Of a DNA stretch of 64,000 nucleotides, positions 1 to 9,213 are shown one piece after another (the first letter of the stretch is position 1; every line of letters begins with the position of its first letter). A model generated the notes under the pieces. The model did no database searches, had not been told where the DNA came from, and worked only from the letters and a program-made list of their open reading frames with translations. Source of the DNA: Ignavibacteria bacterium (lineage in GTDB: Bacteria > Bacteroidota > Ignavibacteria > Tepidaquicellales > Tepidaquicellaceae); contig JADJYU010000001.1 of NCBI GenBank assembly GCA_016719565.1, positions 496,001 to 560,000 of the forward strand. The letters run 5' to 3'. The position numbers and the translations under genes are program-made.

Positions 1-1176
1 TATTATGCCACCCGTAATAAACGGATACTGATATCCAAAATACTGGTAAGCAAACCCACCCCACATAGGACCAAGAAATCTTGCAAATGCGCTCAGCGAC
101 TGATTCATTCCCAGCACCGTTCCTTGTTCATTCGGCGAAACATTTTGTGAAAGCAGACTTATCGATGCTGTATTATTGAAGCCGTTACCTATGGCAAGTA
201 CTGCAGTAACAGCCAGCAGAATTCCGACTGAAGATGAAAATCCAATTAATCCGATACCGAATATTGTCAGAAAATTTCCGAGTATGAGAGTATTCTCTTC
301 TCCGATTTTTTTCTGAATTATTCTAATTAAAAAAATCTGAACTATTGCGCCGGCAATTCCCATAAAGGAAAACATATATCCGATCTCCGCCTGACTCAAT
401 GCGAGTCCGTCTTTCCTTTCCGCGAAAAGCTGATATGTCCCGAATATATTTGAAAATGAAAACACCGCAATAAAAAAAATGATAACATATTTACCGTATT
501 GTTTATTTCTAACTGTTTCGGCTATTTTTTTAAAATTGATATTTGTAATTACTTTTACATCGCTGCGGTTTTTTTTCAAAATATCCGGAGGAAGTGTTTC
601 CTTAAAAACAAAAATACTCATCAACAATGCTATCAGCGAAAGACCGGCTGAAACAAAAACGGGAAATCCGTAACCAAAACTTTCCGAAAGCACTCCGCCG
701 ACTGACGGACCGAATACAAAACCCAGCGAGAATGCGGCGCTGATAAGTCCCATACCTTTTGATCTCTCTTCAGGCGGAGTTACATCTGAGATCACCGCCT
801 GAGCTGCAGATATATTTCCGGCGAATGCTCCGGCAAACGCTCTTGAAAAAATAAACAGCACTGCTGAAATGAACACTCCGGAAAATACCAGCGCAAGCAG
901 AAGATTTGAAACTACACTTCCTGCAAGACTAACTATCAGCACAGGCTTTCTGCCGTATTTATCCGAAAGCGAACCCCAGAACGGCGTAAACAAAAACTGC
1001 ATCAGTGAAAAAATACCGACTACAAGTCCGATGGTGACTTCATTTATATGAAGCACATTTACTGAAAATGTCGGCAGCAACGGAAGTATTATTCCGAATC
1101 CAAGCAGGTCTATAAAAATTGTAAGGAATATAATAAAGAGAGTGGTCCGCTTTTTATGATTATTTCTGCTGATCAT
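1..1176 (-). CDS. MFS transporter, TetA/DHA1-like drug:H+ antiporter type (partial, 3' end outside window)
   Basis: My reverse-strand translation gives a polytopic membrane protein of at least 392 residues, open at the window edge. It begins MISRNNHKKRTTLFIIF, followed by the first helix and the motif-A loop GSLSDKYGRKPVL between helices 2 and 3. This is the hallmark of major facilitator superfamily antiporters, with TetA-like spacing. A second hydrophobic half follows after a central basic loop (DILKKNRSDVKV). The substrate cannot be read from the sequence; such proteins usually export drugs or small metabolites at the inner membrane. The ATG overlaps the stop codon of the upstream M50 protease gene as ATGA (1173-1176), so the two genes are probably translationally coupled. 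Family confident, function generic. Confidence 0.85.
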   Translation of the reverse strand, partial: MISRNNHKKRTTLFIIFLTIFIDLLGFGIILPLLPTFSVNVLHINEVTIGLVVGIFSLMQFLFTPFWGSLSDKYGRKPVLIVSLAGSVVSNLLLALVFSGVFISAVLFIFSRAFAGAFAGNISAAQAVISDVTPPEERSKGMGLISAAFSLGFVFGPSVGGVLSESFGYGFPVFVSAGLSLIALLMSIFVFKETLPPDILKKNRSDVKVITNINFKKIAETVRNKQYGKYVIIFFIAVFSFSNIFGTYQLFAERKDGLALSQAEIGYMFSFMGIAGAIVQIFLIRIIQKKIGEENTLILGNFLTIFGIGLIGFSSSVGILLAVTAVLAIGNGFNNTASISLLSQNVSPNEQGTVLGMNQSLSAFARFLGPMWGGFAYQYFGYQYPFITGGII

Positions 1177-2186
1177 AATTCATAAACGGGTACCGGGCAG
1201 AATGATACAATGAAAATAAAAAATGTGAACCAGCCAATCAGCATTCTTCTTTCATTAAGCGGCTGTTCATATTCAGATAAAACGGGAGGATGTTCTATTT
1301 TTATTACAAATAAAATCAGCACTGCCCACACAAGCCAGTTTATCGAACCCCAGTTTATGTTTATTTCAAAAAGCGGCATTAATCCTGCCAGCCCAAAGAA
1401 CATAAGCAGTCCGAATGTAGCGTAAGCAATATATTTATGCTTATCGCCGAACATAGCGTAAGATATGTGTCCGCCGTCAAGCTGACCTACCGGCATCATA
1501 TTAAGTGAAGTGATAAGAAGTCCGAACCATCCGACACACAGAAACGGATAATGATAAAATTCATTCATCGGCGGCATAAATATGCCGGGCGAAGATGCGA
1601 ACAATTTCTCGAATGTCCAGAAGACAATATTGTAACCGAATGAAAATCCGCCGACAGGAATACCGGTAGCTCTGTATTCCGGATGAATCTCGTAAATGTA
1701 ATTGATTGAAGGCAGTGTCAGAAATCCAATAAGCAGTATTATTATAGTAGTTATCCAGCCGGCGATCGGTCCGGCAGCGCCGATGTCAAACAGCGCTTTT
1801 CTGCTGTAATTACTCGTTTTCATTTTTATAACAGCTCCCATTGTTCCAAACGGATTCAGAAAAATAAACGGAAAGGGAATGTAATACGGCAATGTCACGG
1901 GAATTCTATGGATCTTAGCGGCAAAATAATGACCAAATTCGTGAGTCGTAATTACCAGTAGTATCAGAAAAGAATATGTAAGCCCGAGTGAAAAATTGCT
2001 AAGATCATACGGATCTTTATTCAGCCAATAAACGCCAGCAATAGTAGTTGTAAAAAAAGTGAGGAAGAATAAAAGTATATTAAGCCAGACACCTATGCCT
2101 TTTTTTTCAAAAGTCTCAGGAGGTTCATTTATTATAACTTCAGGATTCTCACGGTTAAATTCAGGGTATGGTTCGTTAGGATTCAT
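1173..2186 (-). CDS. M50 family site-2-type intramembrane metalloprotease
   Basis: A 337-aa multi-spanning membrane protein. The zinc motif HEFGH is at residues 82-86 inside a hydrophobic helix. The second metal-binding motif, MPVGQLDGGH, is at residues 231-240 (Asp237). This HExxH plus LDGGH pair is the signature of site-2 proteases (peptidase M50), which cut substrates within the membrane, often anti-sigma factors or signal-peptide remnants. There is no PDZ domain, unlike RseP. The soluble N-terminus (about 30 residues) is acidic and proline-rich. It is the first gene of a two-gene unit with the MFS exporter, with a 4-base stop/start overlap. It is divergent from the CPBP protease gene, with about 140 bp between them. 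The substrate is unknown. Confidence 0.88.
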   Translation of the reverse strand: MNPNEPYPEFNRENPEVIINEPPETFEKKGIGVWLNILLFFLTFFTTTIAGVYWLNKDPYDLSNFSLGLTYSFLILLVITTHEFGHYFAAKIHRIPVTLPYYIPFPFIFLNPFGTMGAVIKMKTSNYSRKALFDIGAAGPIAGWITTIIILLIGFLTLPSINYIYEIHPEYRATGIPVGGFSFGYNIVFWTFEKLFASSPGIFMPPMNEFYHYPFLCVGWFGLLITSLNMMPVGQLDGGHISYAMFGDKHKYIAYATFGLLMFFGLAGLMPLFEININWGSINWLVWAVLILFVIKIEHPPVLSEYEQPLNERRMLIGWFTFFIFIVSFCPVPVYEL

Positions 2187-2326
2187 CGATACAAAATAAT
2201 TTTATTGCATTACAAATTCAATCTATCTTTAACCTGACTTTAATCTAACTTTACTCTTTAATTAATTCAATGATTTTATGATATTGCAAAAAACAATCAC
2301 AATAGTTCGCAGACTAAATATTTTAT

Positions 2327-3295
2327 TTGGAAAATAATTCTCCCGAAATCAACAGCTCCGGTACGATGAATAAAAAAGGACCGCTGTCTAACCTGCCACC
2401 TTTATATTTTATATTTCTCTCACTCGCTGCCGTGTTTTTTCTGTATCAGATAGTAGGCGGTCTGATCACATTCTTTATCCTCGGAGATGATATGGAAATA
2501 AAAGGAGAGAATCTGAATATGACCAGACTGGTTCTTACGTTTGCGCAGTTCATGTTTATACTTGCTCCGGCAATAGTTCTTGTAATGCTTCAGGATAATA
2601 ATCTGAAAGAGACATTCAGATTAAAGCTTCCCAAAGGAAACTTAATGATTTATTCTATTATAGGTTTGATATTCATTCAGCCGTTTCTGCAGGTGTTTCT
2701 TTATTTTCAGAATGAACTGATCTTTTCACTTCCTTTCGGACAGGAATTTTTAAACAGTATAAAGGAAATGTTTGACGCGCTTGAATCAACAACCGCCAAA
2801 CTTGTATCAGCAGGTTCTATCCCTGAATTTCTGATGGTTGTGCTTGTCATTGCAGTAACGCCTGCCATCTGCGAGGAGTTTTTATTCAGAGGACTGGTTC
2901 TTAAAAACTTTGAAAAATTTCTGTCCGCATCCAAAGCGATTTTCTACTCAGGGTTTTTATTTGCGCTGTTTCATTTTCATCCGTTCAATCTGATCCCGCT
3001 GATAATACTCGGAGTGTATCTGACATTTATTGTATATCACAGCGGCAGCATACTGACAGCTGTCGTTTGTCACTTTCTGAATAATTTCATTTCCGCAACT
3101 GCAGTTTACATTTACGGTGCGGAGACATTTTCGACAATGGGTTCGGAGAAAAGTTTTAGCATGGAAGAGAAGCTGCAGTTCCTGCTGCTTGGCGCGCTGT
3201 CTCTTGCGGCATTTATATTTATCTGCAGTATCATTAAGAAAAATTCAGCAGCCGGAAATAATATTTTAACATCAGGCATTACACATAATGAGTAA
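2327..3295 (+). CDS. CPBP family intramembrane glutamic endopeptidase (CAAX protease-like)
   Basis: A 322-aa membrane protein with about seven hydrophobic helices. The conserved ABI/CPBP motifs are all present: EExxxR (CEEFLFRG, Glu183, Glu184, Arg188), FxxxH (LFALFHFHP, His216) and a late His in the helix AVVCHFLNN (His249). These are the catalytic residues of Rce1-type intramembrane proteases. The bacterial role is mostly unknown; some members act in bacteriocin self-protection or protein maturation. The listed start is a TTG. An ATG 13 codons downstream (2366) is an equally good candidate because nothing before it is conserved-looking. The 3' end overlaps cdsA by 8 bases, which suggests one transcript. 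Confidence 0.85.
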   Translation: MENNSPEINSSGTMNKKGPLSNLPPLYFIFLSLAAVFFLYQIVGGLITFFILGDDMEIKGENLNMTRLVLTFAQFMFILAPAIVLVMLQDNNLKETFRLKLPKGNLMIYSIIGLIFIQPFLQVFLYFQNELIFSLPFGQEFLNSIKEMFDALESTTAKLVSAGSIPEFLMVVLVIAVTPAICEEFLFRGLVLKNFEKFLSASKAIFYSGFLFALFHFHPFNLIPLIILGVYLTFIVYHSGSILTAVVCHFLNNFISATAVYIYGAETFSTMGSEKSFSMEEKLQFLLLGALSLAAFIFICSIIKKNSAAGNNILTSGITHNE

Positions 3296-4097
3296 TTTGT
3301 CAAAAAGAGTTATTGCAGGTATTTTCGGAATTCCGGTACTGATTTTCGCATCTTATGAAGGCGGAATTTATCTTATGGTTCTGACATTGATTTTGAACAG
3401 CATTGCGCTGTGGGAATTTTGTTCAATGTTTGAGAACAAAGAAATATTTCCTTTGAAGATACTCACAGTTATAACTGCAGATATAATTTTAATTTTACCG
3501 GCAGGATTTCCCGGATTTGCAAACTCCTTTTATCTCTTTTTTTATTATATCCTGATAAGCGCACTGATATTTAGTTCATGTGAAATATTCAGAAAGGAAA
3601 AGCGAAGTCCTCTGAATCCCGCTGTATCAATTTTCGGGATCGTATATGTAACAATTCCTTTTATCATGTTAAATTTGCTGCAAAGCCTGTCATTTCAATT
3701 GATTATCGTATTTATGTTTATATTGATCTGGACATGCGATACGGCTGCATATTTCGGCGGGAGATTTTTCGGAAAGCATAAGCTGAGCGAGATTAGTCCG
3801 AACAAAACCGTCGAAGGTTCTGCCGCAGGATTTGTTATTACTATAATTGTTTCCTTTATACTCCATTTCATTTTTCCGGAAGAAATAAAATTAACAGACG
3901 CAGTTGTAATCGGAATATTAACAGGAATATTCTCACAGGCAGGTGATCTTTTTGAATCTCTTATAAAAAGATACTGCGGAGTAAAAGATTCGTCACAAAT
4001 AATTCCAGGTCACGGAGGGATCCTAGACAGGTTTGACAGTCTGCTGTTTGTAACTCCGGCTGTAGTTGTTTATTTTATTGCACAAAAATTTATATAA
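3288..4097 (+). CDS. cdsA: Phosphatidate cytidylyltransferase (CDP-diglyceride synthase)
   Basis: A 269-aa polytopic membrane enzyme that makes CDP-diacylglycerol from CTP and phosphatidic acid, the branch point of phospholipid synthesis. The C-terminal third carries the CdsA signature: AAYFGGRFFGKHKLSEISPN, then TVEGSAAG, then SQAGDLFESLIKR and the KDSSQIIPGHGGILDRFDSL block with its metal-binding aspartates. Length is typical (about 265-285 aa). The ATG lies inside the end of the CPBP protease gene. The following 161 bp before the next gene is very AT-rich, with no clear hairpin terminator. Confidence 0.95.
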   Translation: MSNLSKRVIAGIFGIPVLIFASYEGGIYLMVLTLILNSIALWEFCSMFENKEIFPLKILTVITADIILILPAGFPGFANSFYLFFYYILISALIFSSCEIFRKEKRSPLNPAVSIFGIVYVTIPFIMLNLLQSLSFQLIIVFMFILIWTCDTAAYFGGRFFGKHKLSEISPNKTVEGSAAGFVITIIVSFILHFIFPEEIKLTDAVVIGILTGIFSQAGDLFESLIKRYCGVKDSSQIIPGHGGILDRFDSLLFVTPAVVVYFIAQKFI

Positions 4098-4258
4098 AAA
4101 ATGTTTTACAAGTGATTTAAAATTTGTATCTTGATATAAATAAATAATATTGAAACTGAATTACAATTTATAATTAATTTATAATTGATAAATTGATTTA
4201 TTATTATAAATTTGATTAAACAAAAAATTCGATAACCAATTTATCATAAAGCGAAATT

Positions 4259-4789
4259 ATGACAGGTAAGAAATCCCAAAATAAAGATTCAAAGAATTTG
4301 AAAAAACCAAAGAAAAAATCCGAAGAGAAACCCGATGATTTAATCGAAGATGATAATGATGATTTAATGGATACGGATCTTATATCTGACAGAGATATTG
4401 ATAAAATGCTTGAAAGCGAATCACTCGGAGTATTAGATGAAGAAGATGACGAGGAATTCATTCAGAAAGTCGAAGAATTTAAGAAAGAGCATTCGAAATC
4501 CAAAATGGTAAAAGTGTATGATTATATCGGAAAGCCAAAATTCCCCGAGTTAAAGAAACTGGATCCGGAGAACTTAAAAAAAGAATTAAGAAAATTAATA
4601 GTCGCACTTGATTCAAAGAACATTATTGTTCATTCTCACGGTGATCCTGACAACGCGGAAAAATACAGATTCATTACGGAGGAAATATTCAGTGAGTATG
4701 TCGAAGATAAAAAAGGTCAGCATATAACTTTCGTTTATGAAGATTATCATCCGGAACTGGATGATGACGATGACGAAGAATTTTTATAA
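4259..4789 (+). CDS. Acidic hypothetical protein
   Basis: A 176-aa soluble protein that I do not assign to a named family. Residues 1-25 are very lysine-rich, about 26-85 are acidic and low in complexity (runs such as DDNDDLMDTD and DEEDDEEF), and about 95-165 form a better-ordered domain. That domain contains LKKELRKLIVALDSKN followed by IIVHSHGDPDNAEKYRFITEE. The tail is acidic (DDDDDEEFL). There is no signal peptide or membrane helix. It lies 16 bp upstream of the thioredoxin-like gene, so the two are probably cotranscribed. The charge pattern would suit a nucleic-acid or protein-binding accessory, but that is only a guess. Confidence 0.6.
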   Translation: MTGKKSQNKDSKNLKKPKKKSEEKPDDLIEDDNDDLMDTDLISDRDIDKMLESESLGVLDEEDDEEFIQKVEEFKKEHSKSKMVKVYDYIGKPKFPELKKLDPENLKKELRKLIVALDSKNIIVHSHGDPDNAEKYRFITEEIFSEYVEDKKGQHITFVYEDYHPELDDDDDEEFL

Positions 4790-4804
4790 AAATACACATC
4801 ACAA

Positions 4805-5365
4805 TTGCCGGTTTCAAATAATATAAATAATCTCGGATCTCATCTTATACCTTTTTCTCTTGAAAGTACAGAAGGTAAGATCTATTCGCAGTCTAATTTT
4901 GAGGATAAGAAAATTCTTGTGATTATTTTTATGTGCAATCATTGTCCGTATGTGAAAGCTGTAATGGAAAGGTTAACTGCACTTCAGAATAAGTTTGAAA
5001 GTTCAGGCGTTCAGTTGGTCGGTATTAATTCAAACGACCCTGTGACTTATCCGGATGATTCATTTGATAATATGATCACATTTTATTCAGATTATAAAAT
5101 GAATTTTCCTTATCTGTGCGACGACACGCAGATAACCGCCCGCGAGTATGACGCAGTATGCACTCCGGATATTTATGTATATGATGCAAAGAGAATTTTG
5201 AAATACAGGGGACGGATCGATGACAACTGGAAAGATGATACGAAAATTACTTCAAAGGATCTGGAAAAAGCTATAGAACTTTTGCTGTCAGACAAAGAAA
5301 TTGATTTTCCGCAGATCCCGTCAATAGGCTGTTCGATAAAATGGATACCTTCAGATAACAGCTAA
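4805..5365 (+). CDS. Thioredoxin-like (AhpC/TSA-fold) redox protein
   Basis: A 186-aa protein with a thioredoxin/peroxiredoxin fold. An N-terminal extended strand region is followed by KKILVIIFMCNHCPYVKAVM, where CNHC is the CxxC redox site. Next comes VQLVGINSND, a cis-Pro-like region near ICTPDIYV (ACTPDIY type), and a last helix. This CNHCPYV subgroup is widespread in Bacteroidota and cyanobacteria as a small thiol-disulfide oxidoreductase or peroxiredoxin-like protein. There is no signal peptide, so it is probably cytoplasmic. The start appears to be a TTG at 4805, because no ATG occurs before the conserved core. It follows the acidic hypothetical gene after 15 bp. Confidence 0.82.
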   Translation: MPVSNNINNLGSHLIPFSLESTEGKIYSQSNFEDKKILVIIFMCNHCPYVKAVMERLTALQNKFESSGVQLVGINSNDPVTYPDDSFDNMITFYSDYKMNFPYLCDDTQITAREYDAVCTPDIYVYDAKRILKYRGRIDDNWKDDTKITSKDLEKAIELLLSDKEIDFPQIPSIGCSIKWIPSDNS

Positions 5366-5468
5366 ATTCCAAACTTACATTTAGAAGCTTTATCAATTTA
5401 ATTTTAAATTGTTTGAATAAATTATTTAAACTAATTTGAAAAGATTTTAAATCATAAAAATAAATTCA

Positions 5469-6074
5469 ATGCCGAAGTTAGTAATAGTAAGACACGGTCA
5501 GTCTCAGTGGAATCTGGAAAACAAGTTCACGGGCTGGATCGATATAGACCTTTCACCCAAGGGAGTAGAGGAAGCGATGCAGGCTGCGGAAAAATTAAAG
5601 GATTATAAATTTGATAAAGCGTTCACTTCGGATCTTATAAGAGCTCAGAGGACATTGGACATTATTTTAAGAAACACCGGTATGGAAGATATACCTGTAG
5701 AAAAAAACCAGGCGCTGAACGAGAGAATGTACGGGGATCTGCAGGGACTGAATAAAGATGAATGCAGACAAAAATTCGGAGAAGAACAGGTAAAAATCTG
5801 GAGAAGGAGTTACGACATTCCGCCGCCAAACGGTGAAAGTCTTAAAGATACAGCTGACCGCGTACTTCCTTATTATCATTCAAATATAGAACCGGAATTA
5901 AAAAACGGAAAGAACATAATAATTTCAGCGCACGGAAACAGTCTCAGAGCTTTGATAATGTATCTCGAAGGATTAAGTAAAGAGGAGATACTGCAGACGG
6001 AAATTCCCACAGGTTCGCCAAAAGAATATATATTTGACGATTCATTAAAAGTACTCGAAACGAAATATATTTAA
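5469..6074 (+). CDS. gpmA: 2,3-bisphosphoglycerate-dependent phosphoglycerate mutase
   Basis: A 201-aa histidine phosphatase superfamily enzyme that interconverts 3- and 2-phosphoglycerate in glycolysis and gluconeogenesis. The phospho-acceptor His9 lies in LVIVRHGQSQWN. The substrate loop FTGWIDIDLSPKG follows, then TSDLIRAQRT, NERMYGDLQG and the second catalytic His in ISAHGNSLRALI. Length fits the short form common in Bacteroidota. The stop at 6074 is only 9 bp before the following HAD gene, which suggests cotranscription. Confidence 0.93.
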   Translation: MPKLVIVRHGQSQWNLENKFTGWIDIDLSPKGVEEAMQAAEKLKDYKFDKAFTSDLIRAQRTLDIILRNTGMEDIPVEKNQALNERMYGDLQGLNKDECRQKFGEEQVKIWRRSYDIPPPNGESLKDTADRVLPYYHSNIEPELKNGKNIIISAHGNSLRALIMYLEGLSKEEILQTEIPTGSPKEYIFDDSLKVLETKYI

Positions 6075-6083
6075 CTTTCTGAA

Positions 6084-6719
6084 TTGAAAGCATCTAATCC
6101 TGAAAATAAAATAAAGAACATAGTCTTTGATCTGGGGAATACGCTGGTTTATTTTGATTACTGTTATTTTTATGACGGATTGTCTAATTTAGAAAAGAAT
6201 GCAAACGCCAGGAAACTTAAGAAGTATTTCACGGATGAAAAATTTGATATTAAGATCGGCAGCGCAAAATTAACTATAAAAGAGGCGTTCAAAATTCTTA
6301 AGAAAAAATTTAATCTGAGGACAGGGTATTCTGATTTCTATTATCTGTACTGCGATATCTTCTGGGAAAATACACTTATGAAAAATTTTCTGGAGAACAA
6401 ACTGCTTAGTTCCAATTACAGACTTTTTATGCTTTCCAATGTAGATGCATCGCACATCAATTACATTGACAATAATTTTCCGTATGTAAAACACATTAAG
6501 AAAAGAGTGCTCTCATACAAAGTAAAAGCCGTAAAACCGGATAAAAAAATTTACCTGTATTTGTTAGATAAGTATAGACTCCTTCCTGAAGAAACTCTAT
6601 TCATTGATGATCTCAAAGCCAATATACTTTCCGCAAAAACTCACGGGCTGAATACAATTCATTACAATTCCCACAAAAAATTTCTGAAAGAAATAAAAAG
6701 CCTTACGGGAATTAAATAA
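6084..6719 (+). CDS. HAD superfamily hydrolase (YihX-like, DxGN type)
   Basis: A 211-aa haloacid-dehalogenase fold protein. Motif I is IVFDLGNTLVYFDY, with Asn in the place of the second Asp, as in the YihX/HAD-IA variant group. Motif II is MLSNVD, the motif III lysine is in VKPDKKIYLYLL, and motif IV is LFIDDLKANI. An alpha-helical cap lies between motifs I and II. It is probably a sugar- or nucleotide-phosphate phosphatase with unknown substrate. The start is TTG at 6084, just upstream of the conserved motif; no ATG is available there. It follows gpmA by 9 bp. The last 80 bp before the next gene is AT-rich without a clear terminator. Confidence 0.8.
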   Translation: MKASNPENKIKNIVFDLGNTLVYFDYCYFYDGLSNLEKNANARKLKKYFTDEKFDIKIGSAKLTIKEAFKILKKKFNLRTGYSDFYYLYCDIFWENTLMKNFLENKLLSSNYRLFMLSNVDASHINYIDNNFPYVKHIKKRVLSYKVKAVKPDKKIYLYLLDKYRLLPEETLFIDDLKANILSAKTHGLNTIHYNSHKKFLKEIKSLTGIK

Positions 6720-6800
6720 GTCATATTATAATTTATTTAAAAAATCTAAACCATTATATTAACCAGCATTATTTTTTTCATAAAACCTCAATAAAATAAC

Positions 6801-9077
6801 ATGAAACAGTTAACAATACTAACTGCAGCAGTTTTATTTCTCCTTACCGGATTTTCCGTGAACAGCGAAACAAATCTTTATGCAAAAACAAGTTCTCCTG
6901 TCTGGACTGACATCAATGAAAGCGAAATTGATCTCATAGGAGAAAGAAGAATTATTCCTCAGAAATACAGAACCGTTTTAACAAACTTCACAGAACTCAG
7001 CGAACTGCTTCGCACAGCGCCGTTTGAATTTTCCGACAAAGCTAAAAGCGATCCTTTTATAATAGAGCTGCCGATGCCGGACGGAAGCATGTCAAAGTTT
7101 GAGATCACGGAATATTCAATGATGGAACAGGGACTTGCGGAGAAATTTCCTGAGATAAAAACCTTTAATGCAAAAGGAGTTGACGATCCGTATGCAACAG
7201 GAAAACTTGACATCACACATCACGGATTTCATGCAATGATACTGACTGCAAGAGGAGATTATTTTATTGATCCTTACAGTACCAATGAAAAAAATATTTA
7301 TATAAGTTATTTCAAAAAGGATTATGTTTCGAATAAGTCCTATGACTGTATGACGGAAGATGATCCTGAAAGCATTTTAAGATCTAAAGATCTGATGAGA
7401 GGCGGAATTGTAAGCGGTTCTGAATTGAGGACATACAGATTAGCAGTTGGCGCTACAGGCGAATATACAACATTTCACGGCGGGACGGTTCCTCTAGGAC
7501 TTGCTGCAATAGTCACAGCGGTAAACAGGATCACCGGAGTTTATGAAAAAGAATTTGCGGTAAGGACAATACTTGTGGCGAATAATGATCTGATAGTTTA
7601 TACAAATTCAGGAACGGATCCATATTCAAACAACAACGGCGGAGCAATGCTCGGACAGAATCAGGTAACCCTTGACAATTTAATAGGTAATGCAAATTAC
7701 GATGTAGGTCATGTGTTCAGTACAGGCGGCGGCGGAGTCGCGGGATTAAGAGTTGTATGTATTACCGGTCAGAAGGCGCAGGGTGTAACGGGACTTCCGA
7801 CACCGGTAGGCGATCCTTTTTATATAGATTATGTAGCGCATGAACTGGGACATCAGTACGGCGGCAATCATTCATTTAACAGTCAGTCAAGCGGCTGCGG
7901 CGGCGGTAACAGAAACGGAAATACGGCATACGAACCCGGCAGCGGTAGCACTATAATGGCATACGCCGGATTATGCGGTGGGGATAATCTTCAGAGTTTC
8001 AGCGATGCTTATTTTCATACTATCAATTTTCTTGAAATTGTTTCCTATACACAAAACAGCGGAGGAAATACCTGCGCACAGATAACTGCAACCGGTAATA
8101 CGCCTCCGGTAGTTACTGTTCCGGCGAGCGGACTGACAATTCCCATCAGCACTCCGTTAGCAATTACCGGCAGTGCTACAGATTCTGAAAATCAAAATTC
8201 ATTAACTTACTGCTGGGAACAATACGATCTTGGACCTGCAGGAACGTTAGGCAATCCGACAGGAAACGCTCCTATTATAAGATCATTCAGTCCCGATACA
8301 TCATCTACAAGATACATTCCTAGAATCAGTAATCTGATCAACAATACATTTGCAACAGGTGAAAGATTACCGTCATATGCAAGATCTCTGAGCTTCAGAC
8401 TGACGGTAAGGGACAACAGCATAGCCGCCGGCGGTGTGAATTATGAATATGTAAGTTTTGATGTAACAGCAGGTGCAGGTCCTTTCCTTGTGACACAGCC
8501 GAATACAAATGTTACATGGAATTCAAATAATCCGCAGACTGTGACATGGGATGTTGCAAATACAAATGCAGCTCCGGTAAGCGTTTCAAACGTTAATATA
8601 AAATTATCAACAGACGGCGGACTTACATTTCCCACGACTTTAGCGGCTAATACATCGAATGACGGAAGCGAATCAATAACACTCCCGAGCATTAATATTG
8701 CAAACGCAAGAATAAAAGTGGAAGCGGTTGGTAATATATTTTATGATATATCGAATGTAAATTTTGCAATTTCAAATCAGGTCTCCGTTTCAAATAATAA
8801 CACAGGAATACCAACGGAATACTTATTATCACAGAATTTTCCGAACCCGTTTAACCCATCAACGAAAATTAATTTTGACATTCCTGAAAACGGTAATGTA
8901 ACATTAAAGCTAATGGACATATCCGGAAAGGAAATCGCGACACTTGTAAGAGATAATTTTACCGCAGGGTCATATAGTTTTTCATTTGACGGAAGAGGAT
9001 TATCGAGCGGTGTATATTTTTACAGACTGACTGCCGGTAATTATTCCATGACAAAGAGAATGCTGCTGGTAAAATAA
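6801..9077 (+). CDS. Secreted reprolysin-like zinc metalloprotease with T9SS type A sorting domain
   Basis: A 758-aa precursor. Residues 1-22 are a Sec signal peptide, followed by a propeptide of about 180 residues. The metzincin catalytic domain has the full zinc motif HELGHQYGGNH (His347, Glu348, His351, His357) and a Met-turn at IMAYAGLCG (Met386). Several beta-sandwich (Ig/FN3-like) regions follow. The last 85 residues form a T9SS type A sorting domain (NFPNPFNPSTKI, then SSGVYFYRL and TKRMLLVK). It is expected to be exported through Sec, moved across the outer membrane by T9SS, and anchored or released as a surface protease. It is a single gene with its own terminator immediately downstream. 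Confidence 0.92.
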   Translation: MKQLTILTAAVLFLLTGFSVNSETNLYAKTSSPVWTDINESEIDLIGERRIIPQKYRTVLTNFTELSELLRTAPFEFSDKAKSDPFIIELPMPDGSMSKFEITEYSMMEQGLAEKFPEIKTFNAKGVDDPYATGKLDITHHGFHAMILTARGDYFIDPYSTNEKNIYISYFKKDYVSNKSYDCMTEDDPESILRSKDLMRGGIVSGSELRTYRLAVGATGEYTTFHGGTVPLGLAAIVTAVNRITGVYEKEFAVRTILVANNDLIVYTNSGTDPYSNNNGGAMLGQNQVTLDNLIGNANYDVGHVFSTGGGGVAGLRVVCITGQKAQGVTGLPTPVGDPFYIDYVAHELGHQYGGNHSFNSQSSGCGGGNRNGNTAYEPGSGSTIMAYAGLCGGDNLQSFSDAYFHTINFLEIVSYTQNSGGNTCAQITATGNTPPVVTVPASGLTIPISTPLAITGSATDSENQNSLTYCWEQYDLGPAGTLGNPTGNAPIIRSFSPDTSSTRYIPRISNLINNTFATGERLPSYARSLSFRLTVRDNSIAAGGVNYEYVSFDVTAGAGPFLVTQPNTNVTWNSNNPQTVTWDVANTNAAPVSVSNVNIKLSTDGGLTFPTTLAANTSNDGSESITLPSINIANARIKVEAVGNIFYDISNVNFAISNQVSVSNNNTGIPTEYLLSQNFPNPFNPSTKINFDIPENGNVTLKLMDISGKEIATLVRDNFTAGSYSFSFDGRGLSSGVYFYRLTAGNYSMTKRMLLVK

Positions 9078-9105
9078 AATCCGAAATAATATACAAAATA
9101 TAAAG

Positions 9106-9137
9106 AAAAAGGCTGATAAAGATATCAGCCTTTTTTA
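9106..9137 (+). terminator. Rho-independent terminator after the metalloprotease gene
   Basis: The perfect stem GGCTGAT/ATCAGCC has a 6-nt loop. It is flanked by an A-run on the left and followed by TTTTTT, 30 bp downstream of the stop codon at 9077. Confidence 0.85.
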
Positions 9138-9213
9138 TTTGTATAAACCGGTTTTAACTTAAGATTTCTGCATAGGATAAGCTTTTTAACGTGGAATTCA
9201 GGTTTTTCGTTAA

